In this document: one piece after another, positions 1 through 8,040 of the stretch
How positions within the stretch are numbered: the stretch's first letter is position 1
Layout of the letters: the number at the start of each line of letters is the position of its first letter
Assembly (NCBI GenBank): GCA_039105265.1
Contig: JAPFFF010000060.1
Span: forward strand, 248,001-312,000
From: Tritrichomonas musculus
Lineage: Eukaryota > Parabasalia > Tritrichomonadida > Tritrichomonadidae
Direction: 5' to 3'
Length of the DNA: 64,000 bases
Translations under genes and position numbers: made by a program
Notes under the pieces: model-generated
The model's input: the letters and a program-made list of their open reading frames with translations, nothing else
Told to the model about the DNA's origin: nothing
Databases searched by the model: none

Positions 1-243
1 TTTGATGTATTCTTTAGCTGCATCAATAGAAACGTCGTCATTCATATAGAACCAGACATTGAGATAGTAATTAGACCTTTTGTCGTCTCTTGATAATGGT
101 CTGTTGGTTCGTAAAGAAACATAGTAAGCGAGGTCTAAAAAGTCTTTGAATTCGATACCGTCTGGGAAGAGATTTCTAAGTTCTTTATTGCATTCAGATT
201 CGTATTTCATAACAAGGCTTCCTGGGAACTTTGTTCTAGACAT
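1..243 (-). CDS. Partial element gene, first 81 codons, unknown function
   Basis: An open frame begins with ATG at 243 (MSRTKFPGSLVMKYE) and runs off the left edge without a stop. The visible part is hydrophilic with a Tyr/Phe-rich centre (DLAYYVSLRTNRP, NYYLNVWFYMND). I do not recognise the family. Its codon use resembles the element genes to the right rather than the host genes beyond 34 kb. A polymerase or other replication gene would be expected on this side, but nothing visible proves it. Confidence 0.5.
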   Translation of the reverse strand, partial: MSRTKFPGSLVMKYESECNKELRNLFPDGIEFKDFLDLAYYVSLRTNRPLSRDDKRSNYYLNVWFYMNDDVSIDAAKEYIK

Positions 244-459
244 TCGAAAATAAAAATGAAGTGATGAAGTGGTGATATGTCCTGACAGGGCACGTCCACT
301 TTTTGAGGGGCAGAAATTCTTACTTTTTTGACAATGCTACCGGGGGGCAACGCCCTAGTCTTGCAGAGCAAGCCGGCGAGCTTTTTGAGAAGGCAGATGA
401 ACTTTTTCTGAGGGGGAGAAATTCTTACTTTTTTGATGCCTAATCATAAGCCGGCTGCG
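244..459. other. Spacer with two copies of a recurring GGCAGAAATTCTTACTTTTT-like motif
   Basis: This stretch has no gene. It is richer in GC than its surroundings (for example ACCGGGGGGCAACGCCC near 340) and carries the motif (G)GAGAAATTCTTACTTTTTTGA near 310-335 and again near 412-438. The same motif recurs in the 61-bp array at 974-1210 and at about 21525-21545. It also holds GAGCTTTTTGAGAAGG (about 388-404), which matches, in opposite orientation, repeats at the right end of the element. Confidence 0.5.
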
Positions 460-973
460 AGCTTTTTGAAGGAGCTTATTGAATCTCAGTTTTTGATAGA
501 GCCTATTGAATCTCAGTTTTTGATAGAGCTTATTGAATCTCAGTTTTTGATAGAGCTTATTGAATTCGGCTTTTTAAAGGAGCTCATTGAATTCGGCTTT
601 TTAAAGGAGCTCATTGAATTCGTCTTTTTGATAGAGCTTATTGAATTCGGCTTTTTAAAGGAGCTCATTGAATTCGTCTTTTTGATAGAGCTTATTGAAT
701 TCGGCTTTTTGAGTCAGCTTATTGAATTCGTCTTTTTGAAGGAGCTTATTGAATCTCAGTTTTTTGATAGAGCTTATTGAATTCGGCTTTTTGAAGGAGC
801 CTATTGAATTCGGCTTTTTGAAGGAGCCTATTGAATTCGGCTTTTTGAAGGAGCCTATTGAATCTCAGTTTTTGAAGGAGCTTATTGAATTCGGCTTTTT
901 GATAGAGCTTATTGAATCTCAGTTTTTGATAGAGCTTATTGAATCTCAGTTTTTGATAGAGCTTATTGAATTC
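460..973 (+). repeat. Tandem array of a 27-bp unit, about 19 copies
   Basis: The unit is GAGCTTATTGAATCTCAGTT plus TTTGATA, with two main variants (AATCTCAG or AATTCGGC in the middle; TTTGATA or TTGAAGG at the end). Because 27 is a multiple of three, frames on both strands stay open through it and give artificial repeat peptides. I do not regard these as genes. Related CCTATTGAAT and CCTATTCAAT motifs occur in the array at the right end of the element. Confidence 0.9.
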
Positions 974-1210
974 GCTGAGGCAAAAATTTTTATCTGAGTT
1001 GAGGCAAAAATTCTTACTTTTTCTATGCACATTAGCTGAGGCAAAAATTTTCATCTGAGTTGAGGCAAAAATTCTTACTTTTTCTATGCACATTAGCTGA
1101 GGCAAAAATTTTCATCTGAGTTGAGGCAAAAATTCTTACTTTTTCTATGCACATTAGCTGAGGCAAAAATTTTTATCTGAGTTGAGGCAAAAATTCTTAC
1201 TTTTTTGACA
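974..1210 (+). repeat. Tandem array of a 61-bp unit, about 3.9 copies
   Basis: Units start GCTGAGGCAAAAATTTT at 974, 1035, 1096 and 1157, exactly 61 bases apart and nearly identical. Each contains GAGGCAAAAATTCTTACTTT followed by CTATGCACATTA. The array ends just before the gene at 1319, so it may belong to a promoter or origin-like region. The core motif also occurs outside the array, at about 310, 415 and 21525. Confidence 0.9.
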
Positions 1211-1318
1211 GCTACCGGAAAAAGCCGGAAAGGAGTATTCACAAAAAGTGAGCGTCCTCTCAAATTATCTTATCGAAGCACATCACCGAGATTTGACTTC
1301 ATTTTTCATTTTGCTCGA

Positions 1319-2902
1319 ATGCAAAAACAACTACCATCTATCCTTGGACCAGTCCAGCCTAGAAGAGTCCTAACAAGGTTGATAGACCCAGCATCTACAC
1401 CAGCTCCATCAGCTCGATCCGGTACCCATATCAGCGTTCCTGCTCCATCAGCAACATCTAATGATCAAGATCAAGATCAAGATCAAGAACAAGATCCTAT
1501 GGAACATCTCGAGGATTTTACTCAACCTAAGAAAGCTCCAGAAATCCATGCTTCCCCTGTTTATTATGACAATCCAGAAGATGATGAATCTAATCATCTA
1601 GAAAATGATCAAGATGGAGATCCATTTCTTGATGCTTTAATGAAAGTCCCAGATCAGCAGAAACAAAAATGTTCTCAGCCATCACAGCATCTTCCATCTG
1701 ATTCTGATGTTGAGGAAATGGAACCAGCAGTAGCAGCAGTCAGCCAGGAAATTACAAAAAAATTGCCCGATCTGATCCAGAATGAAGTTAATGAACTCTC
1801 AGAGAATGTCATCCAAGAAGTCCAAAAGAATGACGAAGACGACAAAATTTTAAATGATGCTGTAAATATCATCTCTCAAGATGTAGCAAACACTATGTCC
1901 CAGGTCATCCATGAACTCCAAGAGAAAGAAGCAGAAAAAACTGGAAATGTTCCAACTCCAAATGAAATTATCCAAAAATTTTCTCGATATTATGTTGTCC
2001 CTGACGATGAGAAAATTCCGAAACCAAACTTTGATATTTGGGCTCCTTGGGATCATCTTATGAGACTTTACCCTGGACTCTTGACTCTAGATAATGCTCA
2101 ATGTGATAACAGGCTTCGTCTTTTTCAACCTGGCAACGAGGAAAGACTAGAGAAATTTTTGAACTCTAATAATGGAAGATGGGATATGTTCCAGGCCTTT
2201 TTGTTCATTATCCACTACCATATCGTCTTTCACAGGGAAGTTCTTAGGGACGACCAGACCATAGACCCTGTAGTTTTTGAACCTTTTTCCCCATTAGACT
2301 TAGCTTGGTTGGGTTATTCAAAGGACGAAAGCATCCAGTCAGACCATCCCGTCAGGATTGGGTCAACATTTACTCGGACAGCATGGAAGGATTTACTACA
2401 GGCCTATTATAAAGGACAAAAGAAGATGAGAGCCATGGACAGGAATTTTTGGACTTTGAAAGGAGATATCTACCTCCAAGACTGGATAAATAATTTAACT
2501 GGGATTTTTGAAGGAGCTGGACAAATAGTGACAGATTTAGTTCGTCATGCTGCAGATTGGAGAAGACCTTGTCCTGTCCCAGATGATGTTAAGAAACAAT
2601 GTGACTCTATCAAGAAGAAGCTCATATTACTGCATGAATATCAGCAAGGAAATATTCGTCCTGTGGTCAAGGAAGCACAAAAAATAGTTATGCAAAATTC
2701 CCAATCTTCATCTGAGGAGGAAGAAGAAGAAGTAAAAGAAAAGAGAAAGAGAAAGATTCGGATCAAAAATTATTTAACCAGCAATGCAAATCCAGCTGTG
2801 AATACAGATGTCGGTTCATTAATATTTAGAGAAAAGCCTCCGTTCAAAAAGAACAATTCCCAAGAACGATTACCTCAAAGACTTCTCAAAATTAATAAAT
2901 AA
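1319..2902 (+). CDS. Acidic element protein of 527 residues, unknown function
   Basis: I chose the first ATG (MQKQLPSILGPV) because the 38 in-frame codons upstream lack an ATG and run into the repeat array. The N-terminal 190 residues are Pro/Ser/Gln/Asp-rich and look disordered (DQDQDQDQEQD near 60). Residues about 190-460 are better structured and Trp-rich (FDIWAPWDHLMRLYPG, RNFWTLKGDIYLQDWIN). A Glu run followed by a Lys/Arg run (VKEKRKRKIRIK) near residue 475 could be a nuclear-localisation or nucleic-acid-binding tail. It is less AT-rich than the next genes. No known family is recognised. It starts a rightward group of four or five genes. Confidence 0.75.
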   Translation: MQKQLPSILGPVQPRRVLTRLIDPASTPAPSARSGTHISVPAPSATSNDQDQDQDQEQDPMEHLEDFTQPKKAPEIHASPVYYDNPEDDESNHLENDQDGDPFLDALMKVPDQQKQKCSQPSQHLPSDSDVEEMEPAVAAVSQEITKKLPDLIQNEVNELSENVIQEVQKNDEDDKILNDAVNIISQDVANTMSQVIHELQEKEAEKTGNVPTPNEIIQKFSRYYVVPDDEKIPKPNFDIWAPWDHLMRLYPGLLTLDNAQCDNRLRLFQPGNEERLEKFLNSNNGRWDMFQAFLFIIHYHIVFHREVLRDDQTIDPVVFEPFSPLDLAWLGYSKDESIQSDHPVRIGSTFTRTAWKDLLQAYYKGQKKMRAMDRNFWTLKGDIYLQDWINNLTGIFEGAGQIVTDLVRHAADWRRPCPVPDDVKKQCDSIKKKLILLHEYQQGNIRPVVKEAQKIVMQNSQSSSEEEEEEVKEKRKRKIRIKNYLTSNANPAVNTDVGSLIFREKPPFKKNNSQERLPQRLLKINK

Positions 2903-2966
2903 ATAAACAATTAAATTTTTTTATTTTAAATTTTTTTATTTTAAATTTTTTGAAATATAATTTTTT

Positions 2967-4013
2967 ATGCCAAAAGACAAATATTTTTTACCTCTTGAGA
3001 GTTCTCTTTATGTTCGAAGAGGAGTTAATAAAATAAGAGACTCTGATGATAGAGCTACTTGGTGTCCAGAATTAATTTTGGAAGAAGATTTAGGAAAAAA
3101 TCCTAATGATGTTTTTATAATCCCAGAATCAGAAAGAAATCCTCAAAACAGAGCTCCAGAAAGAAGAGCTCAAAACAGAAGACATGGGCCTCAGCGCTAT
3201 CCAAAAATTAGAATTTTTGTTGATACTTACGAATGGAAAATAGCAGATTTATTTCTTGATAGCTGTAATAATTTTGCTGAATTTTGTAAAAAAAAGAAGA
3301 TAACTGTTTTTGGAATGATATATGGATTATTTGGAGATAAAGATCATAACACAGGATTATTTCATCAAAGACAAGGTGTCAAAATCCAAATCAAAAAAGG
3401 AGAAGCTCAAATAAACAATATCGAAATAAGATGTCGACAAGTTCAGAGAGTCAAAAATAAAGATTTAACAGAATATGATATTGAAAATTGGAATGTTCAA
3501 AATCAAAATCAAAGACGAAGACAACAACAACAACAACAAAGAAGACTCGATGATATACCAGATTTTAATTCTTCTGATGATAATATTGGAGGAGATGATA
3601 ATGATCTATATAATTTTGATAATCTAGATGATAGTAATCCAGAAAGTGATTCAGATGACGGTATGCCAAGACATTGGGATGGAGATGATATTAGACAAGC
3701 TCCTGATAACGAATCTGATTCTGATCAAGATGCTATGCCTCCTCCTATCAGTCCTCCTCGTAGAGCTGCAGAAGCTCCTCTTCGAAGAAAGAAAAAGAAG
3801 AAGATTGTTAAGAAAAAGAAAGTTATCAAAAGTCCAAAAGTTCAAAATAAGAAGACAAAAGAGAAAATTAATAAAGCTAGACAACAATATTTAAAGACTC
3901 ATAAGAAGCCAGGACTCGAAATAGATGATGGTTGGTTTAATCAAAATAATAATGATGATACATATGAATGGCAAAATATAGATGAATATATGAATGATAA
4001 TTATGAGTTTTAA
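2967..4013 (+). CDS. Element protein with shared W...G-x-I-x-G module and charged tail (348 aa)
   Basis: It starts at an ATG 64 bases after the previous stop, behind an AT-only spacer with T runs. Residues about 1-160 hold a module also seen in the genes at 4046, 4453, 5134 and 6927: an aromatic-x-W segment (VDTYEWKIADLF), a helix, then VFGMIYGLFGD. The rest is low complexity: a Gln run near 190, Asp/Asn-rich acidic stretches, then a strongly basic block (RRKKKKKIVKKKK) near 275 that could bind nucleic acid or act as a nuclear signal. The N-terminal LPLESS resembles LPLNSM in the 5134-6897 product, supporting homology. Function unknown; membership of a local gene family is the main conclusion. 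Confidence 0.75.
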   Translation: MPKDKYFLPLESSLYVRRGVNKIRDSDDRATWCPELILEEDLGKNPNDVFIIPESERNPQNRAPERRAQNRRHGPQRYPKIRIFVDTYEWKIADLFLDSCNNFAEFCKKKKITVFGMIYGLFGDKDHNTGLFHQRQGVKIQIKKGEAQINNIEIRCRQVQRVKNKDLTEYDIENWNVQNQNQRRRQQQQQQRRLDDIPDFNSSDDNIGGDDNDLYNFDNLDDSNPESDSDDGMPRHWDGDDIRQAPDNESDSDQDAMPPPISPPRRAAEAPLRRKKKKKIVKKKKVIKSPKVQNKKTKEKINKARQQYLKTHKKPGLEIDDGWFNQNNNDDTYEWQNIDEYMNDNYEF

Positions 4014-4045
4014 AATGCTAAATTTTTTTTTTAAAATGAAAAAAA

Positions 4046-4399
4046 ATGGGAGAAAAAATTCTCGTATGCAAATGTAATTTACACTTCTCACCTCCAATAA
4101 ATAGTACTGATATGGAAAGACTTCAAGATTTACCAAATGATGTTTTTACTTCTGATGGAGCAGCACTTTATGTTGACGAATATAATTGGATAAGTTATAA
4201 TAAAGTAGTCAAATCCCTTGATGTAATTGCAGATTATATGAAGCATGATGCTGATATAAGAACAAGAATAAGCGGTGAGTTATTAGGTTTTATCGGAGAT
4301 GGAGGAGATAGTGAACCAAGAAGGCTTTATGTTAGAAATGGAAGAGTTATTGAAGATGATGTTCCGATACACTGGAGACAATATTATCCGAGGTATTAA
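4046..4399 (+). CDS. Small element protein with the shared W...G-x-x-G module (117 aa)
   Basis: It follows the previous gene after 32 bases containing a T12-like run. The product begins MGEKILVCKCNLHF; a second possible start is Met 23 (MERLQDLP). The middle carries VDEYNWISYNKVV, a helix (VIADYMKHD) and GELLGFIGDGG, which align by eye with the modules of the neighbours at 2967, 4453, 5134 and 6927. No charged tail is present, so this is the module almost alone. Function unknown. Confidence 0.65.
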   Translation: MGEKILVCKCNLHFSPPINSTDMERLQDLPNDVFTSDGAALYVDEYNWISYNKVVKSLDVIADYMKHDADIRTRISGELLGFIGDGGDSEPRRLYVRNGRVIEDDVPIHWRQYYPRY

Positions 4400-4452
4400 A
4401 AAAAAATCAAAAATAAAAAGAATAAATTTTTTTGTCGCAAAAAAATTCAAAA

Positions 4453-4968
4453 ATGACACATTTCATGCCGCTTCAATCAACAATGAGGTTTTCAAGACAT
4501 CTTACATCAGAGGAAAGAGATAATCTTAGCTCAATAAGTGATTTGTTGTTTGTTAACAATGATGATTTTATCGACCCCTATGAATATTTTGAGTGGGTGA
4601 AGCTAGACAAATTTATCGAAGAGCTCAGACCGATTTATCGTGAGGCAAGACAATATAAAAAATTATCTATTTGCGGATGTATTATCGGTAAAAAAGGCAC
4701 AAAAGAAAATGGAACTGTTTTGGCAAAAGATACGGAAAAAAGTTTTGCAAAAATAACATGTAAGAAGAAGGAAACAAAAAGTCAAGATATATATGCTCGC
4801 TGCAGCAAAATTGGAAGACATAAGAAAAAGATTGTCGAGGATGATGACAAACCTCTCAGGAAACGAAAGAGTAAATCACATAGTTTAAAGGCAAAAGATT
4901 ATGAACTAACTCCAGAAGAAAACAAAAAAATGCATAAATTAAGAGCTAAAGATTATTTGTTAGACTAA
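4453..4968 (+). CDS. Element protein with shared module and basic tail (171 aa)
   Basis: Start chosen at the first ATG (MTHFMPLQSTMRF); the open frame extends 21 bases upstream without an ATG. Residues about 40-90 show the family pattern: PYEYFEWVKLDKF, a helix, then LSICGCIIGKKG. The C-terminal half is Lys-rich (RKRKSKSHSLKAKDYE), consistent with nucleic-acid binding. It lies third in a same-strand run with gaps of 30-60 bases. Function unknown. Confidence 0.7.
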   Translation: MTHFMPLQSTMRFSRHLTSEERDNLSSISDLLFVNNDDFIDPYEYFEWVKLDKFIEELRPIYREARQYKKLSICGCIIGKKGTKENGTVLAKDTEKSFAKITCKKKETKSQDIYARCSKIGRHKKKIVEDDDKPLRKRKSKSHSLKAKDYELTPEENKKMHKLRAKDYLLD

Positions 4969-4991
4969 AAATTTTTTAATATAAAGATAAA

Positions 4992-5246
4992 ATGAATCAT
5001 ATAGAAGAAATAGAAAATTGTAAAGACATATTATATTTAATATTGGAATGGCGATTTGCACAAACAATTTGGTCAAAACATTATTGGATGACAAATATTA
5101 TTATGCTCTCGAGAGATCTTTTTGACAGATTATTTATTGATGAATATCTGGGAATTCTACTTCTAAAGTTGGTAGATTTTGAACTTCTTGTAAAGTCTGT
5201 TTTCGTAAATCATCAACATATTTCGATATATTTCCATTCTCTATAG
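4992..5246 (+). CDS. Possible small element gene (84 aa), overlaps opposite gene
   Basis: An ATG at 4992 lies 24 bases after the previous stop, behind ATTTTTTAATATAAAG, which fits the T-run promoter-like pattern of this element. The product is hydrophobic with Trp residues (LILEWRFAQTIWSKHYW). The last 113 bases overlap, tail to tail, the end of the gene on the other strand at 5134-6897. I recognise no family, and the overlapping part may be a shadow of the opposite gene. The call rests only on position and on the first 47 codons. Confidence 0.35.
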   Translation: MNHIEEIENCKDILYLILEWRFAQTIWSKHYWMTNIIMLSRDLFDRLFIDEYLGILLLKLVDFELLVKSVFVNHQHISIYFHSL

Positions 5247-6897
5247 ATACGGAAGATGTTCTCATTTTTCCTAATTCAGACATCCAATTTTGAATATTTT
5301 TCAAAGCTTTATTTCTATTTTTTGTAATACTTTTCATAGTTTGTTTATTTCCAAAACTATCAAAATCATCTCCATGATGATATCCAAAATCCCATGAACT
5401 TTTCTTCGATCTTGGGAATAAATCTTTTCCTTTTATTTTTATCGGCCTTCCATTTTTCATAACAATTTCAGAAACTTCAGGTTTGCTTGATGTTGTTGGA
5501 GGTAGTTTTGGACTTTTATCTTCTTCCTCTTCTATTATTTGAACTCTAGCTTTTGGGTATTTTGAAACCATTTCTGTTGTTGTATTTTTTGGTATTGACT
5601 CTTCTGATGGTTTATTTTTTGTCTCTGAATCTGCCGAAGGAGGAGGAGGGATAAAGGAACTTATTTGATATTTTTGTTGAATTTCTTCTTTTTTCTCTTT
5701 CAGGAATTTGATTCGATATTTTGTATCTACTATTTCTTCTTTTTCATCTTTGATTTCGTCTTCTGTCAGACTCTTATCTTTTTTTATTTCTTCTTTTATT
5801 TCGGTTATTTTTTCTTTTTCTTCGTCTTCCATTTTCTGAATTTCAGCAACAACTTCTTCTGCTTTTTTTTCAGTTTTCTCTTCTTCTAATTCTTTTATTT
5901 TATCTCCGATTTCGGTATTTAAAACTTCTTCTTTAGCTTTCTCTTCTTTCTCTTCTTTATCTTCTTCCATTTCATCATTTATTTCAAAATCTTCATCGGA
6001 AGCAAAATTTTCTAATTTCTTTTTGAATTTCTTCATTTTTTGTTTGACTTTTGCGATTTCAGGGTCATCTTCTTCTTCTTCAACAATTATTTCTTTTGTA
6101 TTTGATGCATAATCTGCTCCTTTATCCCATAATTTATCTAAAATATCAAATTCTTTTTGATAATTCGATAAGTCTTCTTCAATAAATTGTCTTGTCTTTT
6201 CCATTCCGACTTGAGAATCAACATCTTGAGGGATAGAGTATCGATTCAAAAAACGACCTTCTGCATAATATTTTTCAAAATTTTGTAGTTCATCTTCTCG
6301 TTCAGAAATTAAGTTATCTAAATCATCTAACCTATCTCGTAATTTTCTTCTGTCATTATCATATTCTTTTTCGAATTTTTCAATTTCTTCTTTTTTGTCT
6401 TCTTTTTTGTCTTCCACAACTGACGCTTCTTTTTTGTCTTCTTCTTCTTCAGAATCACTTTCTGATGATGATGAGGATGATTCATCTGTTTCGTTTGGAT
6501 ATCTTTTAACAGGGAAGTCTTTAGGTTTCATTTGTATTGGAAATTCACAATCTGTATTCTCATAAGTAGCTAAATCAAAATAAATTCGAGCCTTTTTTCC
6601 AATAAAATTTTCATTCCCTTCGACAAATGGATCTAGACATCTCCAACCATAAATTAAGCCATAAACCATATTATCAGTCTCTTTACAAAAATTTTGAATT
6701 TTATCAACATCTTCATCAAAAAGAGATCTTCGACACCATTGATATGGTATTTTGAATTCAAAAGTAGGACAAGAAACAAATTCCATTTTCGAATCAGAAT
6801 GAAATTTTAAGACATTTAATTTGATATCACATTTCTTCGTATTTTTTACGAGGCCTATCATCGAATTCAAAGGCAATAACCATTCATCTTCAATCAT
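5134..6897 (-). CDS. Element protein with N-terminal shared module and long charged coiled coil (587 aa)
   Basis: It begins MIEDEWLLPLNSM. Residues 1-125 carry the family module: IPYQWCRRSLF, the helix DKIQNFCKE, then MVYGLIYGWRC. Residues about 150-430 are almost pure Glu/Lys/Asp helix, predicted coiled coil (EKEEKAKEEV, EKEKITEIKEEIKK). The C-terminus is polar with a PPPP stretch near residue 410. It converges on the rightward cluster and is the longest of the five paralogues. A scaffold or virion-core role would fit but is speculation. Confidence 0.75.
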   Translation of the reverse strand: MIEDEWLLPLNSMIGLVKNTKKCDIKLNVLKFHSDSKMEFVSCPTFEFKIPYQWCRRSLFDEDVDKIQNFCKETDNMVYGLIYGWRCLDPFVEGNENFIGKKARIYFDLATYENTDCEFPIQMKPKDFPVKRYPNETDESSSSSSESDSEEEEDKKEASVVEDKKEDKKEEIEKFEKEYDNDRRKLRDRLDDLDNLISEREDELQNFEKYYAEGRFLNRYSIPQDVDSQVGMEKTRQFIEEDLSNYQKEFDILDKLWDKGADYASNTKEIIVEEEEDDPEIAKVKQKMKKFKKKLENFASDEDFEINDEMEEDKEEKEEKAKEEVLNTEIGDKIKELEEEKTEKKAEEVVAEIQKMEDEEKEKITEIKEEIKKDKSLTEDEIKDEKEEIVDTKYRIKFLKEKKEEIQQKYQISSFIPPPPSADSETKNKPSEESIPKNTTTEMVSKYPKARVQIIEEEEDKSPKLPPTTSSKPEVSEIVMKNGRPIKIKGKDLFPRSKKSSWDFGYHHGDDFDSFGNKQTMKSITKNRNKALKNIQNWMSELGKMRTSSVSIENGNISKYVDDLRKQTLQEVQNLPTLEVEFPDIHQ

Positions 6898-6926
6898 TTA
6901 GAGTTTTAAAAAAATAATTCTATTCC

Positions 6927-7385
6927 TTATTTCATCGATATTCGTAAATCTTGAAATAAATCTAGGAAATCTTGTATTTTATCCATCTCTCCAATAACAA
7001 ATTCCTTATTTTTTTCTTCTTTAATCTTAAAACCATTATATGTTAAATAATATGTTCCAAAATCTTGTTTTTTAACAGTAATCCCAAAAACTTCTCCTTT
7101 GACTCTTTTTTCAATTTCAATAATCAGAGGAGGGATTCTCTTAAAATCAGCAATCCAATCTTCGTAATCAACATATCGAAAAGGATATTTTGGAGCCAAA
7201 ATTATTCGATGAGAGTTTTTATCGATATGAAAGTCATCACCTATAATTTGATTATCTACTAAGATATCTGTAAATAATAAATTTAATTTTAATAATTTTT
7301 GTATTTCGACCATATCTAGAGGAGAATTAAATCTTATTTCATAAAATATTGGCAAAATTTGTTTTCCTGGATAGACTTGTTCCAT
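6927..7385 (-). CDS. Small element protein, divergent member of the shared-module family (152 aa)
   Basis: It begins MEQVYPGKQILP and lies 29 bases upstream of the next leftward gene, in the same direction. The pattern RYVDYEDWIADFK, a helix and GEVFGITVKKQDFG aligns by eye with the modules in the genes at 2967, 4046, 4453 and 5134. It lacks the charged tails of its relatives. Function unknown. Confidence 0.65.
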   Translation of the reverse strand: MEQVYPGKQILPIFYEIRFNSPLDMVEIQKLLKLNLLFTDILVDNQIIGDDFHIDKNSHRIILAPKYPFRYVDYEDWIADFKRIPPLIIEIEKRVKGEVFGITVKKQDFGTYYLTYNGFKIKEEKNKEFVIGEMDKIQDFLDLFQDLRISMK

Positions 7386-7474
7386 TGAAACTTTGTTTTC
7401 AAAAAAAGAAATAATTTTTTTATTTTCTCTTTATTCAGAACTCATTTTAAAAATTTTTTTCCACCACATAAAAA

Positions 7475-8008
7475 ATGATCAAGAAACGAAACGCAAACGC
7501 CGGAGTTAATGCAAATGTCTCCCTTGAACCATCTGCAGCATCTCAATCTACTAATAATTTAACAAATAATATCTTTATTAATAAAAGAGAAGATGGTAAA
7601 GAAGATATTGTCATCACAAGAGATATTGAATTACAAAAATCTCTTCCAGATGACCCTAATGAATATGATGTTAAATATAAGATTTTAGAGACATATGCAA
7701 AAATTTTATTAAATCAAGATAAAGCATTAATATCGAATTTAATATTTAAAAATAGTATTATTGTCCCAATTGACGCTTTACAAAATATTATCAAAACAAT
7801 TTTAGGAAAGAAATGTTCGGTCGAAATTTATATTGATGAAGATATCAAATGTTGTGCTTCAAAAGTATCTCCTATCCGAAAAATTGAAGCTATCAAAATC
7901 GTTAATGAAGATGGAGAAATGATAACTGACTTTAAACAAGTTTATAACAAAGAATTTAATGATTTAGTTAATGTTTATCATTTATGTCTAAAATTTGTCG
8001 TTGTATAA
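7475..8008 (+). CDS. Element protein of 177 residues, unknown function
   Basis: The ATG at 7475 lies just after ATTTTTTTCCACCACATAAAAA. The N-terminus is basic and Asn/Ala-rich (IKKRNANAGVNANV) and the rest is a compact alpha/beta-looking sequence (NSIIVPIDALQNIIKTILGKKCSVEIYIDED). Its C-terminus converges on the fibre gene at 8041, with a 32-base gap. I do not recognise a family; the shared W...G module is not obvious here. Confidence 0.65.
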   Translation: MIKKRNANAGVNANVSLEPSAASQSTNNLTNNIFINKREDGKEDIVITRDIELQKSLPDDPNEYDVKYKILETYAKILLNQDKALISNLIFKNSIIVPIDALQNIIKTILGKKCSVEIYIDEDIKCCASKVSPIRKIEAIKIVNEDGEMITDFKQVYNKEFNDLVNVYHLCLKFVVV

Positions 8009-8040
8009 AAAAAAATTTTGTATCGTAAATATGTTTTTTT

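Noticed and set aside
433-997. Open frames through the 27-bp array (FLKELIEFG-type repeats)
   Set aside because: The unit length is a multiple of three, so frames on both strands stay open automatically; the DNA repeat explains them.
3628-3894. Lys-rich frames on both strands inside the gene at 2967-4013
   Set aside because: Shadows of the low-complexity acidic/basic tail of the real gene.
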